Shown here one piece after another: positions 26,193 to 35,764 of a stretch of DNA of 64,000 nt; position 1 is the stretch's first letter; every line of letters begins with the position of its first letter. The DNA comes from Bog-756 sp963699085 (lineage in GTDB: Bacteria > Actinomycetota > Acidimicrobiia > Acidimicrobiales > RAAP-2). The notes beneath the pieces were generated by a model. It worked only from the letters and a program-made list of their open reading frames with translations, did no database searches and had not been told where the DNA came from. The position numbers and the translations under genes are program-made. The DNA lies in contig CAVOTH010000004.1 in the NCBI GenBank assembly GCA_963699085.1, positions 1,426,001-1,490,000 of the forward strand, read 5' to 3'.

Positions 26193-27818
26193 GTGATGTC
26201 GATTTCGTCGAGGAACCCGAGGCGTCGTCGCCGAGTTCGGACGACAGTCGTGATTGGATGCATCATCACGGTGCTGGCTGCCGGCGTCGTGGCCGTGGAC
26301 CAGTCGCCTGCCACTGCAGCACCCAGTTCGACGTCGAAAGTAACGCCTAAATCGACCGGCGGAGATAACAACGTGATTGAGATATCGGTCGCCGGATCGC
26401 CGGTGACCGATATCACGACGCGCAATTTGACACTCACACCTGCATTCACCCCGGCGGATACGGACTACGTCTGGTACTGCGCCAATGGGGTAAATCACGT
26501 GGTACTCACCATCTCGAGCTCCGGGACGGTCACCCACGGAGCTGAGTCCGGAACATCGGTCACCGTCCCCGTCACGGTGGTCAACAACCAGGCGGTGGTC
26601 GTCACTGCCCCAGGGGGCAGCCAGTACTGGATCCGCTGCCTACCAGCCAAGTTCCCCCGATTTTCCGTCACAATTCCCGGTTCGCCCGCCCCGGCCTACT
26701 ACGAGACCGAGACATTCGCGACGAAGGCAGTCCCTGGTTATCCGATCATTCTCAACAGCTACGGCACCCCGGTGTGGTATCTCAACGGTGTCCCCGGTTC
26801 GGCTCAGAACACCCAGGTCGTACCCGGTACCCACACGATCTCATGGGATCAGGACCCCTACTACACCCTCTACAACCTCGACACCGATACGGCCTCGGCG
26901 TTGACACCCGCCGTCACGGGCTTCGATGAGCACGAGTTGTACTTCGACCCCGAGGGAAACTCATGGATGCTGTCCCGGCCCCCGGTCACTGGATACAACC
27001 TGAGCGATATCGGTTTCCCGGCCGTCTCCGCCATCGCAGACTGCGTCGTCCAAGAGATGAATCCACAGGGTCAGCTCATCTGGCAATGGAATGCAAGCCA
27101 GCACGTGAGCCCGACCGAAACCATCCATGCCCTGGTCGGAGAGATCGTCGCCAATGGGGTCGAGACGGTGGACGTCTATCATTGCAACTCGATCGACGTC
27201 GACCCGATCAATCAGGATGACGTCCTCATCTCGATGCGGAACGTCGGCGTGTTCCTGGTGGACAAAACCACCGGCGACATCATCTGGAAGCTCGGTGGGA
27301 CGGCGGTGGCGCCCATGGACGGGGAACCGGTGCTCAACATCACGAACGACCCCGAGACGACCATCTCCGGTCAGCACGACGCCCGGTTCGAGCCCAATGG
27401 TCAGATCTCCATGTTCGACGATCACACTGCCGCGAAGAACGCGGGGCGGGGGGTCGAGTACGCCATCAATACCTCGACCAATACCGCCATGATGGTTTGG
27501 GAGTACGTCGACCCTTCCCACGTTTCGCAGCAGGGTATGGGAAGTGTGCGCATCTATGACTCCAACCAGGTCACCTACGATCAGGCGGGCAGCAACTACC
27601 TGGGTCCGGATGAGACGATCATCGACTGGGGTCACGGCGGGCAGCAGGCCGGATTCGTCGTCATCAACAATGCGAATCAGGTTCTCATGAACGTCGCCTA
27701 CTCGGGTGGCTTCCGCGGCTACCGCGCCGAGATGGTGCCACTCAGCGCCCTCAGTCTGTCCGAGCTGCGGGACTCCTCCGGAACGGTGCTCACCCTCCCT
27801 GCAGTCTCGCGAGGTTGA
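26193..27818 (+). CDS. Exported arylsulfotransferase-like (ASST) protein
   Basis: The start is GTG 26193 or ATG 26196, with GAGG just upstream. The 541-residue protein has an Arg-rich n-region and signal segment (TTVVIGCIITVLAAGVVAVD), then the same ASST body as its neighbour. It shows SYGTPVWYLNGVPGSAQNTQ, LIWQWNASQHVSPTE, VYHCNSIDVDPINQDDVLIS and GQHDARFEPNGQISMFDDH. It is intact and ends in LSLSELRDSSGT, which shows where the frameshifted paralogue should end. Family function: moving sulfate between aryl-sulfate donors and phenolic acceptors. A glycan-related acceptor is only inferred. Confidence 0.84.
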   Translation: MMSISSRNPRRRRRVRTTVVIGCIITVLAAGVVAVDQSPATAAPSSTSKVTPKSTGGDNNVIEISVAGSPVTDITTRNLTLTPAFTPADTDYVWYCANGVNHVVLTISSSGTVTHGAESGTSVTVPVTVVNNQAVVVTAPGGSQYWIRCLPAKFPRFSVTIPGSPAPAYYETETFATKAVPGYPIILNSYGTPVWYLNGVPGSAQNTQVVPGTHTISWDQDPYYTLYNLDTDTASALTPAVTGFDEHELYFDPEGNSWMLSRPPVTGYNLSDIGFPAVSAIADCVVQEMNPQGQLIWQWNASQHVSPTETIHALVGEIVANGVETVDVYHCNSIDVDPINQDDVLISMRNVGVFLVDKTTGDIIWKLGGTAVAPMDGEPVLNITNDPETTISGQHDARFEPNGQISMFDDHTAAKNAGRGVEYAINTSTNTAMMVWEYVDPSHVSQQGMGSVRIYDSNQVTYDQAGSNYLGPDETIIDWGHGGQQAGFVVINNANQVLMNVAYSGGFRGYRAEMVPLSALSLSELRDSSGTVLTLPAVSRG

Positions 27819-27908
27819 GCGGTCTCACCGGGTTGAACTGAGCGCCCACTACCGCGGCATCACCTGCCCGGACCTCTGAAGACGCCTGCTACGACGTAGT
27901 CACTCCAA

Positions 27909-27921
27909 TAGGTTCGACCTA
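27909..27921. other. Short hairpin TAGGT-TCG-ACCTA between convergent genes
   Basis: A perfect 5-bp stem with a 3-nt loop lies between the convergent ASST-like and phosphoesterase genes, followed by a second copy of TAGGTTCGACC. It could be a weak bidirectional transcript end, but it is short. Confidence 0.3.
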
Positions 27922-27939
27922 CTAGGTTCGACCCGCTCG

Positions 27940-30045
27940 TCAGGAAACGCTCGGTCCCGCGCTTACAGCTGGCCCGATGGGGAGGGCGTTAGCGGACTGA
28001 CCGTCGTTGAACACGAAATAGTACTCGTGGTTGCCGGAGGTGAGCGTCGCACTGGCGGTGAAGACTGCGCCCGTCGACAGGCTCCCGGACTGCTGGGTCA
28101 TCGTGTACGGCCGATCGTCCACATAGAGCAGCGCCGACACCGGCGCAAGACCGGTCGAATGGGTGTAGGTGACGGAGAACTGGAATGGACCAGGGGGACC
28201 CGACCCGGGTGTGACCGTGCCGTCAGTCAGTACGAACGACACGATGACCGGAGTGTAGAAGCCGTCGATGACACCTTTGGCCGTACCGTCATTGAAGAGA
28301 TACCGGTACCAGTGGGCACCCGTCGTCAACGCATCAGTCGTATACACCCAGTACGAGCTCGGCTTCTTCGGATTGGACTTCTTCAGCGGGTAGGTCACTC
28401 CGTCCAGCTGGATCTCGGCCACGGTCGGTTTGGTGCCCGACGGTGATATGTATCTGGCGATGAAGGTCTGAGGAGCGCCGAGCAGCGGATAGGTGATGTT
28501 GGTGTGGTCGGTCGCATCGTAGGGCAGCACCGTAAGTGGGTACTGCACGCCGTTGAAGGGCATCACCTCAGTGATCTTGCCATTCGAAAACTGGAAGGAG
28601 AACTCGTGGTCTCCGACCGGCAATGCCGTCCGGTATCTGAACACAGTGCTATCACCGTTGGGTTCGACCACGTCGACGGCCATGGCATAGCTGACGCCGT
28701 CGATGACCACGTTCGAGACCGTCGGTGTGCCGGGCTGCGTGTACACGGCCACGAAGCTGAATACGGTCGTCGGTCCCCCGATCTGCGGGTACACCGTGCC
28801 GGGGACGTCCTTGCGACTGCCGGGCTCCTGTGCGGCGAGCAGGGTGGCCTGCGGAATCTCGTTCACCAGATGAGGCGGACGGGGACTAGCACCGAAGTCG
28901 AAATAGTCCATCAGGTCACTGGTGGAATCCAGGGCGTCCCGCTGGCCGAGGCTCGGAAGCGACCAATTCTCCTCGACGAACTTTGCGAACGAGCTGAACT
29001 CACCCTGCTCGTGTGAGATGTAGCCCTTCTTGGCGTACGGGGAGATCACAATTAGTGGGACCCGAGGACCGAGTCCCCATGCATCGATCACCGGCGGAAC
29101 GACGTGGTCGTAGAAGCCGCCCCAATCGTCCCAGGTGACGAAGATGGCGAGGCCGGGCCAGTACGGGCTGTTCATCGCCGCGTTCACCAGCTTGGCGAGG
29201 TAGTTCTGGGCCGGCTCGACGGGATTGGCCGGATGATTGCTGGCCGCACCGTTCGGGCAGACCCATGACACCGGGGGCAGCGCGGAATTCTTGATATCAC
29301 TGATGATCGCATTGGTGTCCGCGATCACGCTGGTCGAACCGGACAGGCCGCTGATGTACGCGGTGCCGTCCCAGATCGGCTCGACGCAGTAGTACTTCCA
29401 GGGGATTCCGGCTGTCGTGAGCTCCGCGGGGATCGAGTTGATGTTCACACAGGGGTACTGGTAGTACTCCGTGCCGTCTGCCGCCATGGACAGCACGACG
29501 TGGTTGGCCGGGTCCCCACAGTGCAGTCCCGTCGCATTGGTGTCGAACAGTTCACCGCTCTGGCCGGCGATCATGTAGAGATGATTCGGGGTGCTGCTGC
29601 TGTTTGCCGATGTGAAGAAGTTGTCGCCCAGACCGAACTGCCGCGCATAGTTCCAGAAGATAGGGACATCCGACTCGCTGTAGCTCACCAAGGCGCTTGA
29701 CTGAAACCCGTCGAGCTTCCCTCTGTTGAATGACGCTCGACTATGGCAGAACGAGTGATTGATGTCTTCGAGCAGGGGATTCGGCGCTTGAGGCATCTGC
29801 TGGCCGTTAGCACCGGGAAAGGAGCCGAAATAGTTGTCGAAGGTGTGGTTTTCGAACATGACGAAAATCGCATTGGTGATCGCCGTATTGGTGGCTCCCC
29901 GCACCTTCGGCAAGGGAACGGGCGTCGCCGAAGCAGGTGTTCCGTCGGCCAACTGTGCGCCGGCCACCGCCAATGACGTGGCACCGACCATTTTGAACAT
30001 GGTGCGACGTGAAACCCGCAGCCCCTCGTCCGCATCACCTTCCAT
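27940..30045 (-). CDS. Tat-exported phosphoesterase (phospholipase C / acid phosphatase type)
   Basis: The start at 30045 has GGGAGGGAG upstream and gives 701 residues, almost the length of the paralogue at 22094. A Tat signal (VSRRTMFKMVGATSLAVAGA) is followed by the catalytic region: AIFVMFENHTFDNYFGSFPG, SSSTPNHLYMIAGQSG, FVTWDDWGGFYDHVVPPVID and PLIVISPYAKKGYISHEQGE. Three repeated beta-sandwich units (ending LPVGDHEFSFQFSNG, TTGAHWYRYLFNDG and TSGNHEYYFVFNDG) fill the last ~270 residues. It is predicted to act outside the cell on phosphate esters, perhaps phosphoglycans or lipids. Confidence 0.85.
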   Translation of the reverse strand: MEGDADEGLRVSRRTMFKMVGATSLAVAGAQLADGTPASATPVPLPKVRGATNTAITNAIFVMFENHTFDNYFGSFPGANGQQMPQAPNPLLEDINHSFCHSRASFNRGKLDGFQSSALVSYSESDVPIFWNYARQFGLGDNFFTSANSSSTPNHLYMIAGQSGELFDTNATGLHCGDPANHVVLSMAADGTEYYQYPCVNINSIPAELTTAGIPWKYYCVEPIWDGTAYISGLSGSTSVIADTNAIISDIKNSALPPVSWVCPNGAASNHPANPVEPAQNYLAKLVNAAMNSPYWPGLAIFVTWDDWGGFYDHVVPPVIDAWGLGPRVPLIVISPYAKKGYISHEQGEFSSFAKFVEENWSLPSLGQRDALDSTSDLMDYFDFGASPRPPHLVNEIPQATLLAAQEPGSRKDVPGTVYPQIGGPTTVFSFVAVYTQPGTPTVSNVVIDGVSYAMAVDVVEPNGDSTVFRYRTALPVGDHEFSFQFSNGKITEVMPFNGVQYPLTVLPYDATDHTNITYPLLGAPQTFIARYISPSGTKPTVAEIQLDGVTYPLKKSNPKKPSSYWVYTTDALTTGAHWYRYLFNDGTAKGVIDGFYTPVIVSFVLTDGTVTPGSGPPGPFQFSVTYTHSTGLAPVSALLYVDDRPYTMTQQSGSLSTGAVFTASATLTSGNHEYYFVFNDGQSANALPIGPAVSAGPSVS

Positions 30046-30194
30046 GTGCAACTCCCTCCCTCGAAACGCCCGATAAAACGGGCGTCTGCCCCATGCAGGA
30101 TGCCCAGCACTAGTGAGAATACGTAGCCGCACGTCGTCCGCCCGACGTCGGCCGGTTGCGCCGATGTGGCGGCGCAACTGCTATTGCTAGCCCA

Positions 30195-33065
30195 TCAACT
30201 TACCACGTCAATGACCACCAGACCCGGGGCCCCAGCCCCGCCGGTGCCTCCACCGGCGCCGTTGGAACCCCCGCCGCCGCCACCACCGCCGGCACCGGGT
30301 ACGAGTCCGGTCACCCCGACCGCCCCGTTCGCCTGACTTGCCGAGCCGGTGCCACCGCCTACTCCTCCGCTCAGCGCTCCGCCGCCGCCTCCACCCCCGC
30401 CTCCATTGGTTGACCCGGCGGCACCACCGCCACCGCCTCCACCCGGCGAGGACGCCACGGGTTGACCGCCGGCAGCACCGGAGGACCCTCCGCAGCCGCC
30501 AGCGGTCACGCTGCTCGGCGTCGAGACGGGCGAGCCGTAGGCGGCACCCGATGTCGCGACGATCGACGACCCCAGGGCGCCGCTGCCGCCACCTCCTCCA
30601 CCACCTCTCACGGAGATGCCCGAACCCAGGACTGTCGTGTCACCACCACGGGCCCCCACGGCACCGCCATTGTTCCCACCGGCCGCGCCGCCCTTCCCCG
30701 GGGTGCCTGCCGGTCCCACGGTGACGGTGAGTTGGGTATTCGTGCCAACCGGGACGACCTGCACGCTGGTAGTGCCGGCCGCCCCGCCGGCGCCACCGAC
30801 CTGCGCGATGGCTCCGTTGGCGGCACCGCCGCCTCCGCCGCCTCCGCCTCCGCCGACACAGGTGACACGCAGTTGGGTCGCGCCGGGCGGGATGTCAAAC
30901 GTGGTCGACGCCGTAATCGTGGTGCTGAGAGTCGGCGCCAGCGTCGGATTGGGATACGTTCCGGACAGCATTCCCCCGGCGGGGCCGGAAGGTGCGCCCG
31001 CAGGTAGTGCACCCCAGGCGGCGGCCGTGGCCGAACTGGCCACGATGGTCTGCCCCGCCGACGGAGTTCCGCTCACGAGGACGCCGCCGGCGAACTGGGC
31101 CGGGTCGATCAGGCTGACGGTGCCCGGACCGGACAGAGCCGGCGTGGGACTGATGGGGACGCTCACCACTTCGTTGGTCCGGTAGACGACGAGGGTGGAC
31201 CCGGCCAGGTTGTTGACGTAGGTCCAACCGATCGATGTCGGCCCCGGAAAGGCCAAGGTGTCGGCGCTCCCCGAGCCGGTGGCGGCGACGGCGCCACCCG
31301 AGGCGTTGACCAGGGTGATGCTCGTTCCACCCGATGTCTTGGAGACCGCCCCGATGAAGGTGTCACTCGGGATGTTCCCGGGGGTGGTGACGTCCACCAC
31401 ACTCATGCCTTGCTGCAGGATCAATGTCTGGTTCCCGGGCAGCGTCACCGTCGACGAACCGGCCTTGACCCCGGCCCCGGCGATCGGACTGGCCGGCTGC
31501 GAGTCCTGGTGGGAGGAATTGTCGGAGTGTTCGAGATAGGACGCCGGCATGGGATTCTGCTGGCTGGCCACGTCCATCGTCACCCGGTAGTAGAGGTAGG
31601 TGTTGGTGTCGTTGGGTGAGAGATTCGTGCTGACGAACCCGTTGTTGTTGAAGCCTTCATAGGCCGACACCTGGTTGGCGTTGACGAACGCCGGGTGGAA
31701 CGGCGCCTCGGTACCGTTCAGTTTGAAGTCGTAGCCCACATACGTCGCCCCGTTGATGGGGTAGGCACCGAGGGTGTCGGTGCTGTTGTCGACGAAGTGG
31801 AGTCCCCAGGCGCTGCCCAACAACCAACCACTGCCGGGGCACGAGTATGCGTGGTTGTTGGCGATCCACCATCCGGCGGCGTTGACGATTTTGGCTGCTT
31901 CGAACGGTAGACCGGTCGAGGGGTCGATGTTGGGGGGAGACCCGGCCAGCATGACGGTCTGCTGCGACGGGGACTCGATCACATTGTTGAGGAAGTAGCT
32001 GTCCCGACATCCTGGAGACCCCGCGGTATCGGTCACCAGGAACCCCTGCGCACCGGTGTTGAACATCTTGTTGTCGTAGATCCGGTTGTCGGCGAAAGGG
32101 CCTGTCCCCGCCGCTCCGGCGTAGTTGGCGTCGGACACCACGATCCCGACCTCGGGGGTGTCGAAGATATAGCAGTCGTGGACCTTGGAACCGTTCGAGT
32201 AGAGCACCAGGGCATGGCCGACGGTGTTCCCGGTGCCCTCCCCCCCGTTCTGACCGTCGAAGGCCAGGTGATCGACCTCGATGGCACTGTCGCCACTGGA
32301 CTGGGCGACGCCGTTGTTGTACAGCGAGTTGTAGGTGGGATACCTGCCGGGATTTTTCGGGCCGTAGAGCCCGGCCAGGAAGCCCGCCGAAGCGAGGGTG
32401 CAGATGAGCGACGAACCCGGGGCCTGCTGCAGGGTGGCCATGTACCCGGGAATCGAAGTGCTGAACGGTTGCTCGTCGTTGGTGCCCTCGGCGGTGACCC
32501 TGATTCCGGGTGGGACAGGTAGTTCCTGGTTCACCACATAGGGGAACTTCGTGCTTGCGATCAGAACCACTGAGGTCCCCGGTGTGGCCGCGCTGAGCAA
32601 GGCGAGCAGATTGGCCGTGTCGGTGGCGGCGACACCCGTCGGCGCCGGCGCGTACATCAACCCCGGAGTCGCCGACGTCGCAGTCAGGACCGCCGCGTCC
32701 GATCCCGAGCCGGAGGCCTTCCCCTTGGGCAATTCGATCGCCGCACCGGCCGGCGATGCGCCGACCGCCGCCGAGGCCACGACACCACCGGCGAGACCGG
32801 CCCCGGTCAGGGCCAGTATGCGACGTCGACTGATCCTCTTGATGAGCTCCGACGAGGGCATACCCGGATCGGTCGACCCGGCCTCCACCGCGCCGCCCCC
32901 ATCGACCTCGATGTCCGATGACATCGAGCTAGCGCCCATGCCCAGACGGTCCCGCAGCCGCCGGATCCGCTCGAATCGTTCCGTCGTCTCATCCGGACGG
33001 ACCTCGAGGGTGGCCCGCTGACTCGGCATTGCCCCCCGGTCGTCCGGCGGCTGGCTGTCACTCAT
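30195..33065 (-). CDS. Tat-exported beta-helix protein with glycine-rich C-terminus
   Basis: I favour the ATG at 33065 (AGGAGG 5 nt upstream, 956 aa). An ATG at 33119 overlapping the upstream stop is also possible. About 75 charged residues precede the twin-arginine motif (SRRRILALTGAGLAGGVVAS). Next is a parallel beta-helix region of the pectate-lyase type (AIEVDHLAFDGQNGG, ALVLYSNGSKVHDCYIFDTP, DNRIYDNKMFNTGAQGF, NNVIESPSQQ). A phage-tail-like motif GGMLSGTYPNPTLAP follows, then ~230 Gly-rich residues. A paralogue lies directly upstream. Possible roles are a polysaccharide-binding or -cleaving surface protein or an adhesin. Confidence 0.78.
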   Translation of the reverse strand: MSDSQPPDDRGAMPSQRATLEVRPDETTERFERIRRLRDRLGMGASSMSSDIEVDGGGAVEAGSTDPGMPSSELIKRISRRRILALTGAGLAGGVVASAAVGASPAGAAIELPKGKASGSGSDAAVLTATSATPGLMYAPAPTGVAATDTANLLALLSAATPGTSVVLIASTKFPYVVNQELPVPPGIRVTAEGTNDEQPFSTSIPGYMATLQQAPGSSLICTLASAGFLAGLYGPKNPGRYPTYNSLYNNGVAQSSGDSAIEVDHLAFDGQNGGEGTGNTVGHALVLYSNGSKVHDCYIFDTPEVGIVVSDANYAGAAGTGPFADNRIYDNKMFNTGAQGFLVTDTAGSPGCRDSYFLNNVIESPSQQTVMLAGSPPNIDPSTGLPFEAAKIVNAAGWWIANNHAYSCPGSGWLLGSAWGLHFVDNSTDTLGAYPINGATYVGYDFKLNGTEAPFHPAFVNANQVSAYEGFNNNGFVSTNLSPNDTNTYLYYRVTMDVASQQNPMPASYLEHSDNSSHQDSQPASPIAGAGVKAGSSTVTLPGNQTLILQQGMSVVDVTTPGNIPSDTFIGAVSKTSGGTSITLVNASGGAVAATGSGSADTLAFPGPTSIGWTYVNNLAGSTLVVYRTNEVVSVPISPTPALSGPGTVSLIDPAQFAGGVLVSGTPSAGQTIVASSATAAAWGALPAGAPSGPAGGMLSGTYPNPTLAPTLSTTITASTTFDIPPGATQLRVTCVGGGGGGGGGGAANGAIAQVGGAGGAAGTTSVQVVPVGTNTQLTVTVGPAGTPGKGGAAGGNNGGAVGARGGDTTVLGSGISVRGGGGGGGSGALGSSIVATSGAAYGSPVSTPSSVTAGGCGGSSGAAGGQPVASSPGGGGGGGAAGSTNGGGGGGGGGALSGGVGGGTGSASQANGAVGVTGLVPGAGGGGGGGGSNGAGGGTGGAGAPGLVVIDVVS

Positions 33066-33115
33066 CTGGCCTCCTGCTACGTCGAAGATGTGCTGTCGAT
33101 CGTCATGGGATCCGG

Positions 33116-35764
33116 TCATCGGACCACCTCGACAATCACGAACCCGTCGAACCCGTCGCCTCCGGCCCCGCCCGCGGAGGTCGAGGATCCACTTCCGCCG
33201 CCACCGCCGCCGGCACCAGGTGCCGCCGCGTCGAACCCGGCCTGTCCGACACCGCTGGTGGCGCTACCGGTCGCGCCGGGCGAACCGCCCACTGCGGGCG
33301 TACCGCCCCCTCCGCCTCCACCGCCACTGCCGCTGGATGCATTGCCTCCGCCTCCGCCGCCGCCGGGCGAGAACACGAACGGGTCACCTCCGGCCTGGCC
33401 GGCCGCCCCGCCCGACGAGCCGGAGACGATGAGGGTCGTGGTTCCGGCACTCCCTCCGTATGCGCCACCTGGCGCCGTGGCGGTGCCAGGAACGGCGCCG
33501 GAACCGCCCGGTCCACCCGAGGCGGCCATGGTGACCTGACCGAGGACGACCTGGGTCGTGCCACCCGGCGAACCGACTTCACCTGCCGATGATCCCGAGC
33601 CGGCTCCACCACCGTCACCACCGGTGCCGATGGTCACCTCCAGTGTCGTCGCGGTCCCATTTTCGATCACCTGCTCCACTGAGGTGCCGGATGCCCCGCC
33701 ACCTCCGGCCAGGCCCGAGGTACCGCCTCCGCCTCCGCCTCCGCCGCCGACGCAGACCACCCGGAAAACCGTCGCCCACTCGGGCAGCGCCACCGTGCCG
33801 GATTCCGTCAGGATGGTGACAGCGGAGGGACAGAACCAGGGATCGGGATATGTCCCGGACAGGAATCCGCCAGCCGGGGGGTCGGGTGCCATGGCGGCCG
33901 ACACCGACTGCCAGGAGGCGGAACCGGCCGCGGCCACCAGAACTTCCCCTCCTGTCGGGACATCGTTCGGATCGACGGGAAGGCCGGCAGCACTGGCTGC
34001 CGGGTCGATGATCGTGATGACCGGAGTCGTCTGTCCCTTCCCGGGAGGTGTGGAGGTGATCGATTGGACGGGGACGGCCTCGATGGTGCCGGTGGTCGTC
34101 TCATTGGTGCGGTTGACCTGCAGGATCGAGTTGTAGAAGTCGTTCACGAATGACCAACCCACGGTCTTCGGCCCGATGAAGCTCACGGTGTCACCCGTTC
34201 CGGGGCCGCTGGCGGCAACGGTGAGCAGAATCGTGTCAGGGGCGGTCCCCGTGCCCGGCGTCACCGACTTGACCTTGGAATTGGACGGGATGAGCGCCAG
34301 GCTGTCGGCGATCCCCATTCCGACCTCCACCCCGGCGGTGGAGCCGTTCGGCACGCTGACCTTGTTCAAGTTGCCAGCAGGAATGCTTGCTCCGCTGATG
34401 GGTGCGGGGAGCTGGGACGACGCCTGGTGGGCGACGTTGTCGGCCATGGCCAGGTAGGAGTGGTAGGACGACTGGACCTTGGTCCCGGCACTGGTCTGCA
34501 TGCTGATCTTGAAGTAGTTGAATGTCGTCGAATAGGGAGCCGGCATGTCCGGTGCGTAGGGGTTGGCACCTTCATAGGCGGCTGCAAGGTTGCCGATGAT
34601 GAACCCGGGGTGCGTCTTCTCCTGGCCGGCGACGAGGACGTTGAACCCGTTGAACACGGTATCGGCGGTCGGGTAGCAGCCGAACCCGTCGACCGTGTTG
34701 TCCATGAGGTGCAGTCCCCAGGTCGTGTTGCAGTACAGGCCGTTGCCCGGACAGGCCTCGAGGTGGTTGTCCGACACCCACCATCCGGCGGCGTTGGCGA
34801 GATGGATTCCCTCGGAGCAGAGCCCCGTGGCGGGATTGATCACCGGTCCCGTGCTCCGGCGCTGTTGGGAGGGTGACACGATGATGTTCTTGAGGATGTA
34901 ACCATCGGTGCATCCGGCGGAGTGCGGTGTGTTGGTGACCCACACGCCGTACCACCCGGGATTGATGATGGTGTTGTCGAAGATCCTGTTCTCGAAGGTG
35001 CCTTTCCCGCCCGGCTTTCCAGCCCAATTGACGTCGGCGGCCACCACCGCGGCCTGGGCGATGTTCAAGAAGTAGCAGTCGTGGACCGACGATCCATTGG
35101 TGAGGAACACGACACCATGGCCGGAGGTGTTGCCCGATCCGGTGCCTCCGTTCTGACCGTCGAAGGCCAGATGGTCGACTTCGATGGCACTGAAGGCGGA
35201 TTGGTACTGCCCGGCTGCGGCTTTGGGATAGAGGGAGTTGTAGGCCGGGTACAGCCCGGGGTTGGCCGGCCCGTAGAGACCGGCGAGGTAGTTGGCGGAC
35301 CCGGCCATGCAGTGCAGCGAGACGCCTGCAGCCTGCCGGATGGTAGGCAGTAGCGCTGACGAGCCACCGCTGAGTTCGCTGGTAGCCCCGAACCCGGTCA
35401 GCCGGACGCCCCGGGGGATCGGAAGCTCCTGGTTGATCACGTAGACCGCCGTCGAGCTGCCCTGCAAGACCACGGATGCACCAGCGACGGCTTGGCTCAG
35501 TGTCTTCAGGATGTTGGCTGTGTCGGTGGCCGCCACTCCGGTTGGAGGGGCGACGACATATTCGGGATTATGGGTCGTCGCACTGAGCTCTATGGCATCC
35601 CGAGGGGTGCCGCCTAACGCGGTACCAATTGCCGGCCCAGACCGGCCGACAACGGTTCCCACGGTGCCTGCGACCACACCGGCGCCCGTCCACCCGAGGA
35701 CACTGCGCCGCGAGACACCGGATCGCCGACCGGATACAGGATCAGCAGCCACAGCAGAACCCAC
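33116..35764 (-). CDS. Tat-exported beta-helix protein with glycine-rich C-terminus
   Basis: The 882-residue protein has a Tat signal near the N-terminus (SRRSVLGWTGAGVVAGTVG). The beta-helix region (INQELPIPRGVRLTGFG, AIEVDHLAFDGQNGGTGSG, VHDCYFLNIAQ, RIFDNTIINPGWYGVWV, ISDNH-like turns) is followed by a linker with GGFLSGTYPDPW, then a Gly-rich tail ending GFDGFVIVEVV. It shares long segments with the next protein (TGVAATDTANxL, AGLYGPxNPGxYPxYNSLY). The gene lies upstream in the same operon, overlapping the downstream frame by 4 nt if that gene starts at 33119. Its function may be glycan binding or lyase activity; no catalytic set is certain. Confidence 0.78.
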   Translation of the reverse strand: MGSAVAADPVSGRRSGVSRRSVLGWTGAGVVAGTVGTVVGRSGPAIGTALGGTPRDAIELSATTHNPEYVVAPPTGVAATDTANILKTLSQAVAGASVVLQGSSTAVYVINQELPIPRGVRLTGFGATSELSGGSSALLPTIRQAAGVSLHCMAGSANYLAGLYGPANPGLYPAYNSLYPKAAAGQYQSAFSAIEVDHLAFDGQNGGTGSGNTSGHGVVFLTNGSSVHDCYFLNIAQAAVVAADVNWAGKPGGKGTFENRIFDNTIINPGWYGVWVTNTPHSAGCTDGYILKNIIVSPSQQRRSTGPVINPATGLCSEGIHLANAAGWWVSDNHLEACPGNGLYCNTTWGLHLMDNTVDGFGCYPTADTVFNGFNVLVAGQEKTHPGFIIGNLAAAYEGANPYAPDMPAPYSTTFNYFKISMQTSAGTKVQSSYHSYLAMADNVAHQASSQLPAPISGASIPAGNLNKVSVPNGSTAGVEVGMGIADSLALIPSNSKVKSVTPGTGTAPDTILLTVAASGPGTGDTVSFIGPKTVGWSFVNDFYNSILQVNRTNETTTGTIEAVPVQSITSTPPGKGQTTPVITIIDPAASAAGLPVDPNDVPTGGEVLVAAAGSASWQSVSAAMAPDPPAGGFLSGTYPDPWFCPSAVTILTESGTVALPEWATVFRVVCVGGGGGGGGGTSGLAGGGGASGTSVEQVIENGTATTLEVTIGTGGDGGGAGSGSSAGEVGSPGGTTQVVLGQVTMAASGGPGGSGAVPGTATAPGGAYGGSAGTTTLIVSGSSGGAAGQAGGDPFVFSPGGGGGGGNASSGSGGGGGGGGTPAVGGSPGATGSATSGVGQAGFDAAAPGAGGGGGGSGSSTSAGGAGGDGFDGFVIVEVVR

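Noticed and set aside
30156..33592. Plus-strand Pro/Ala/Arg-rich frames
   Set aside because: They are reverse complements of the Gly-rich tails of the beta-helix proteins and arise from the biased sequence.
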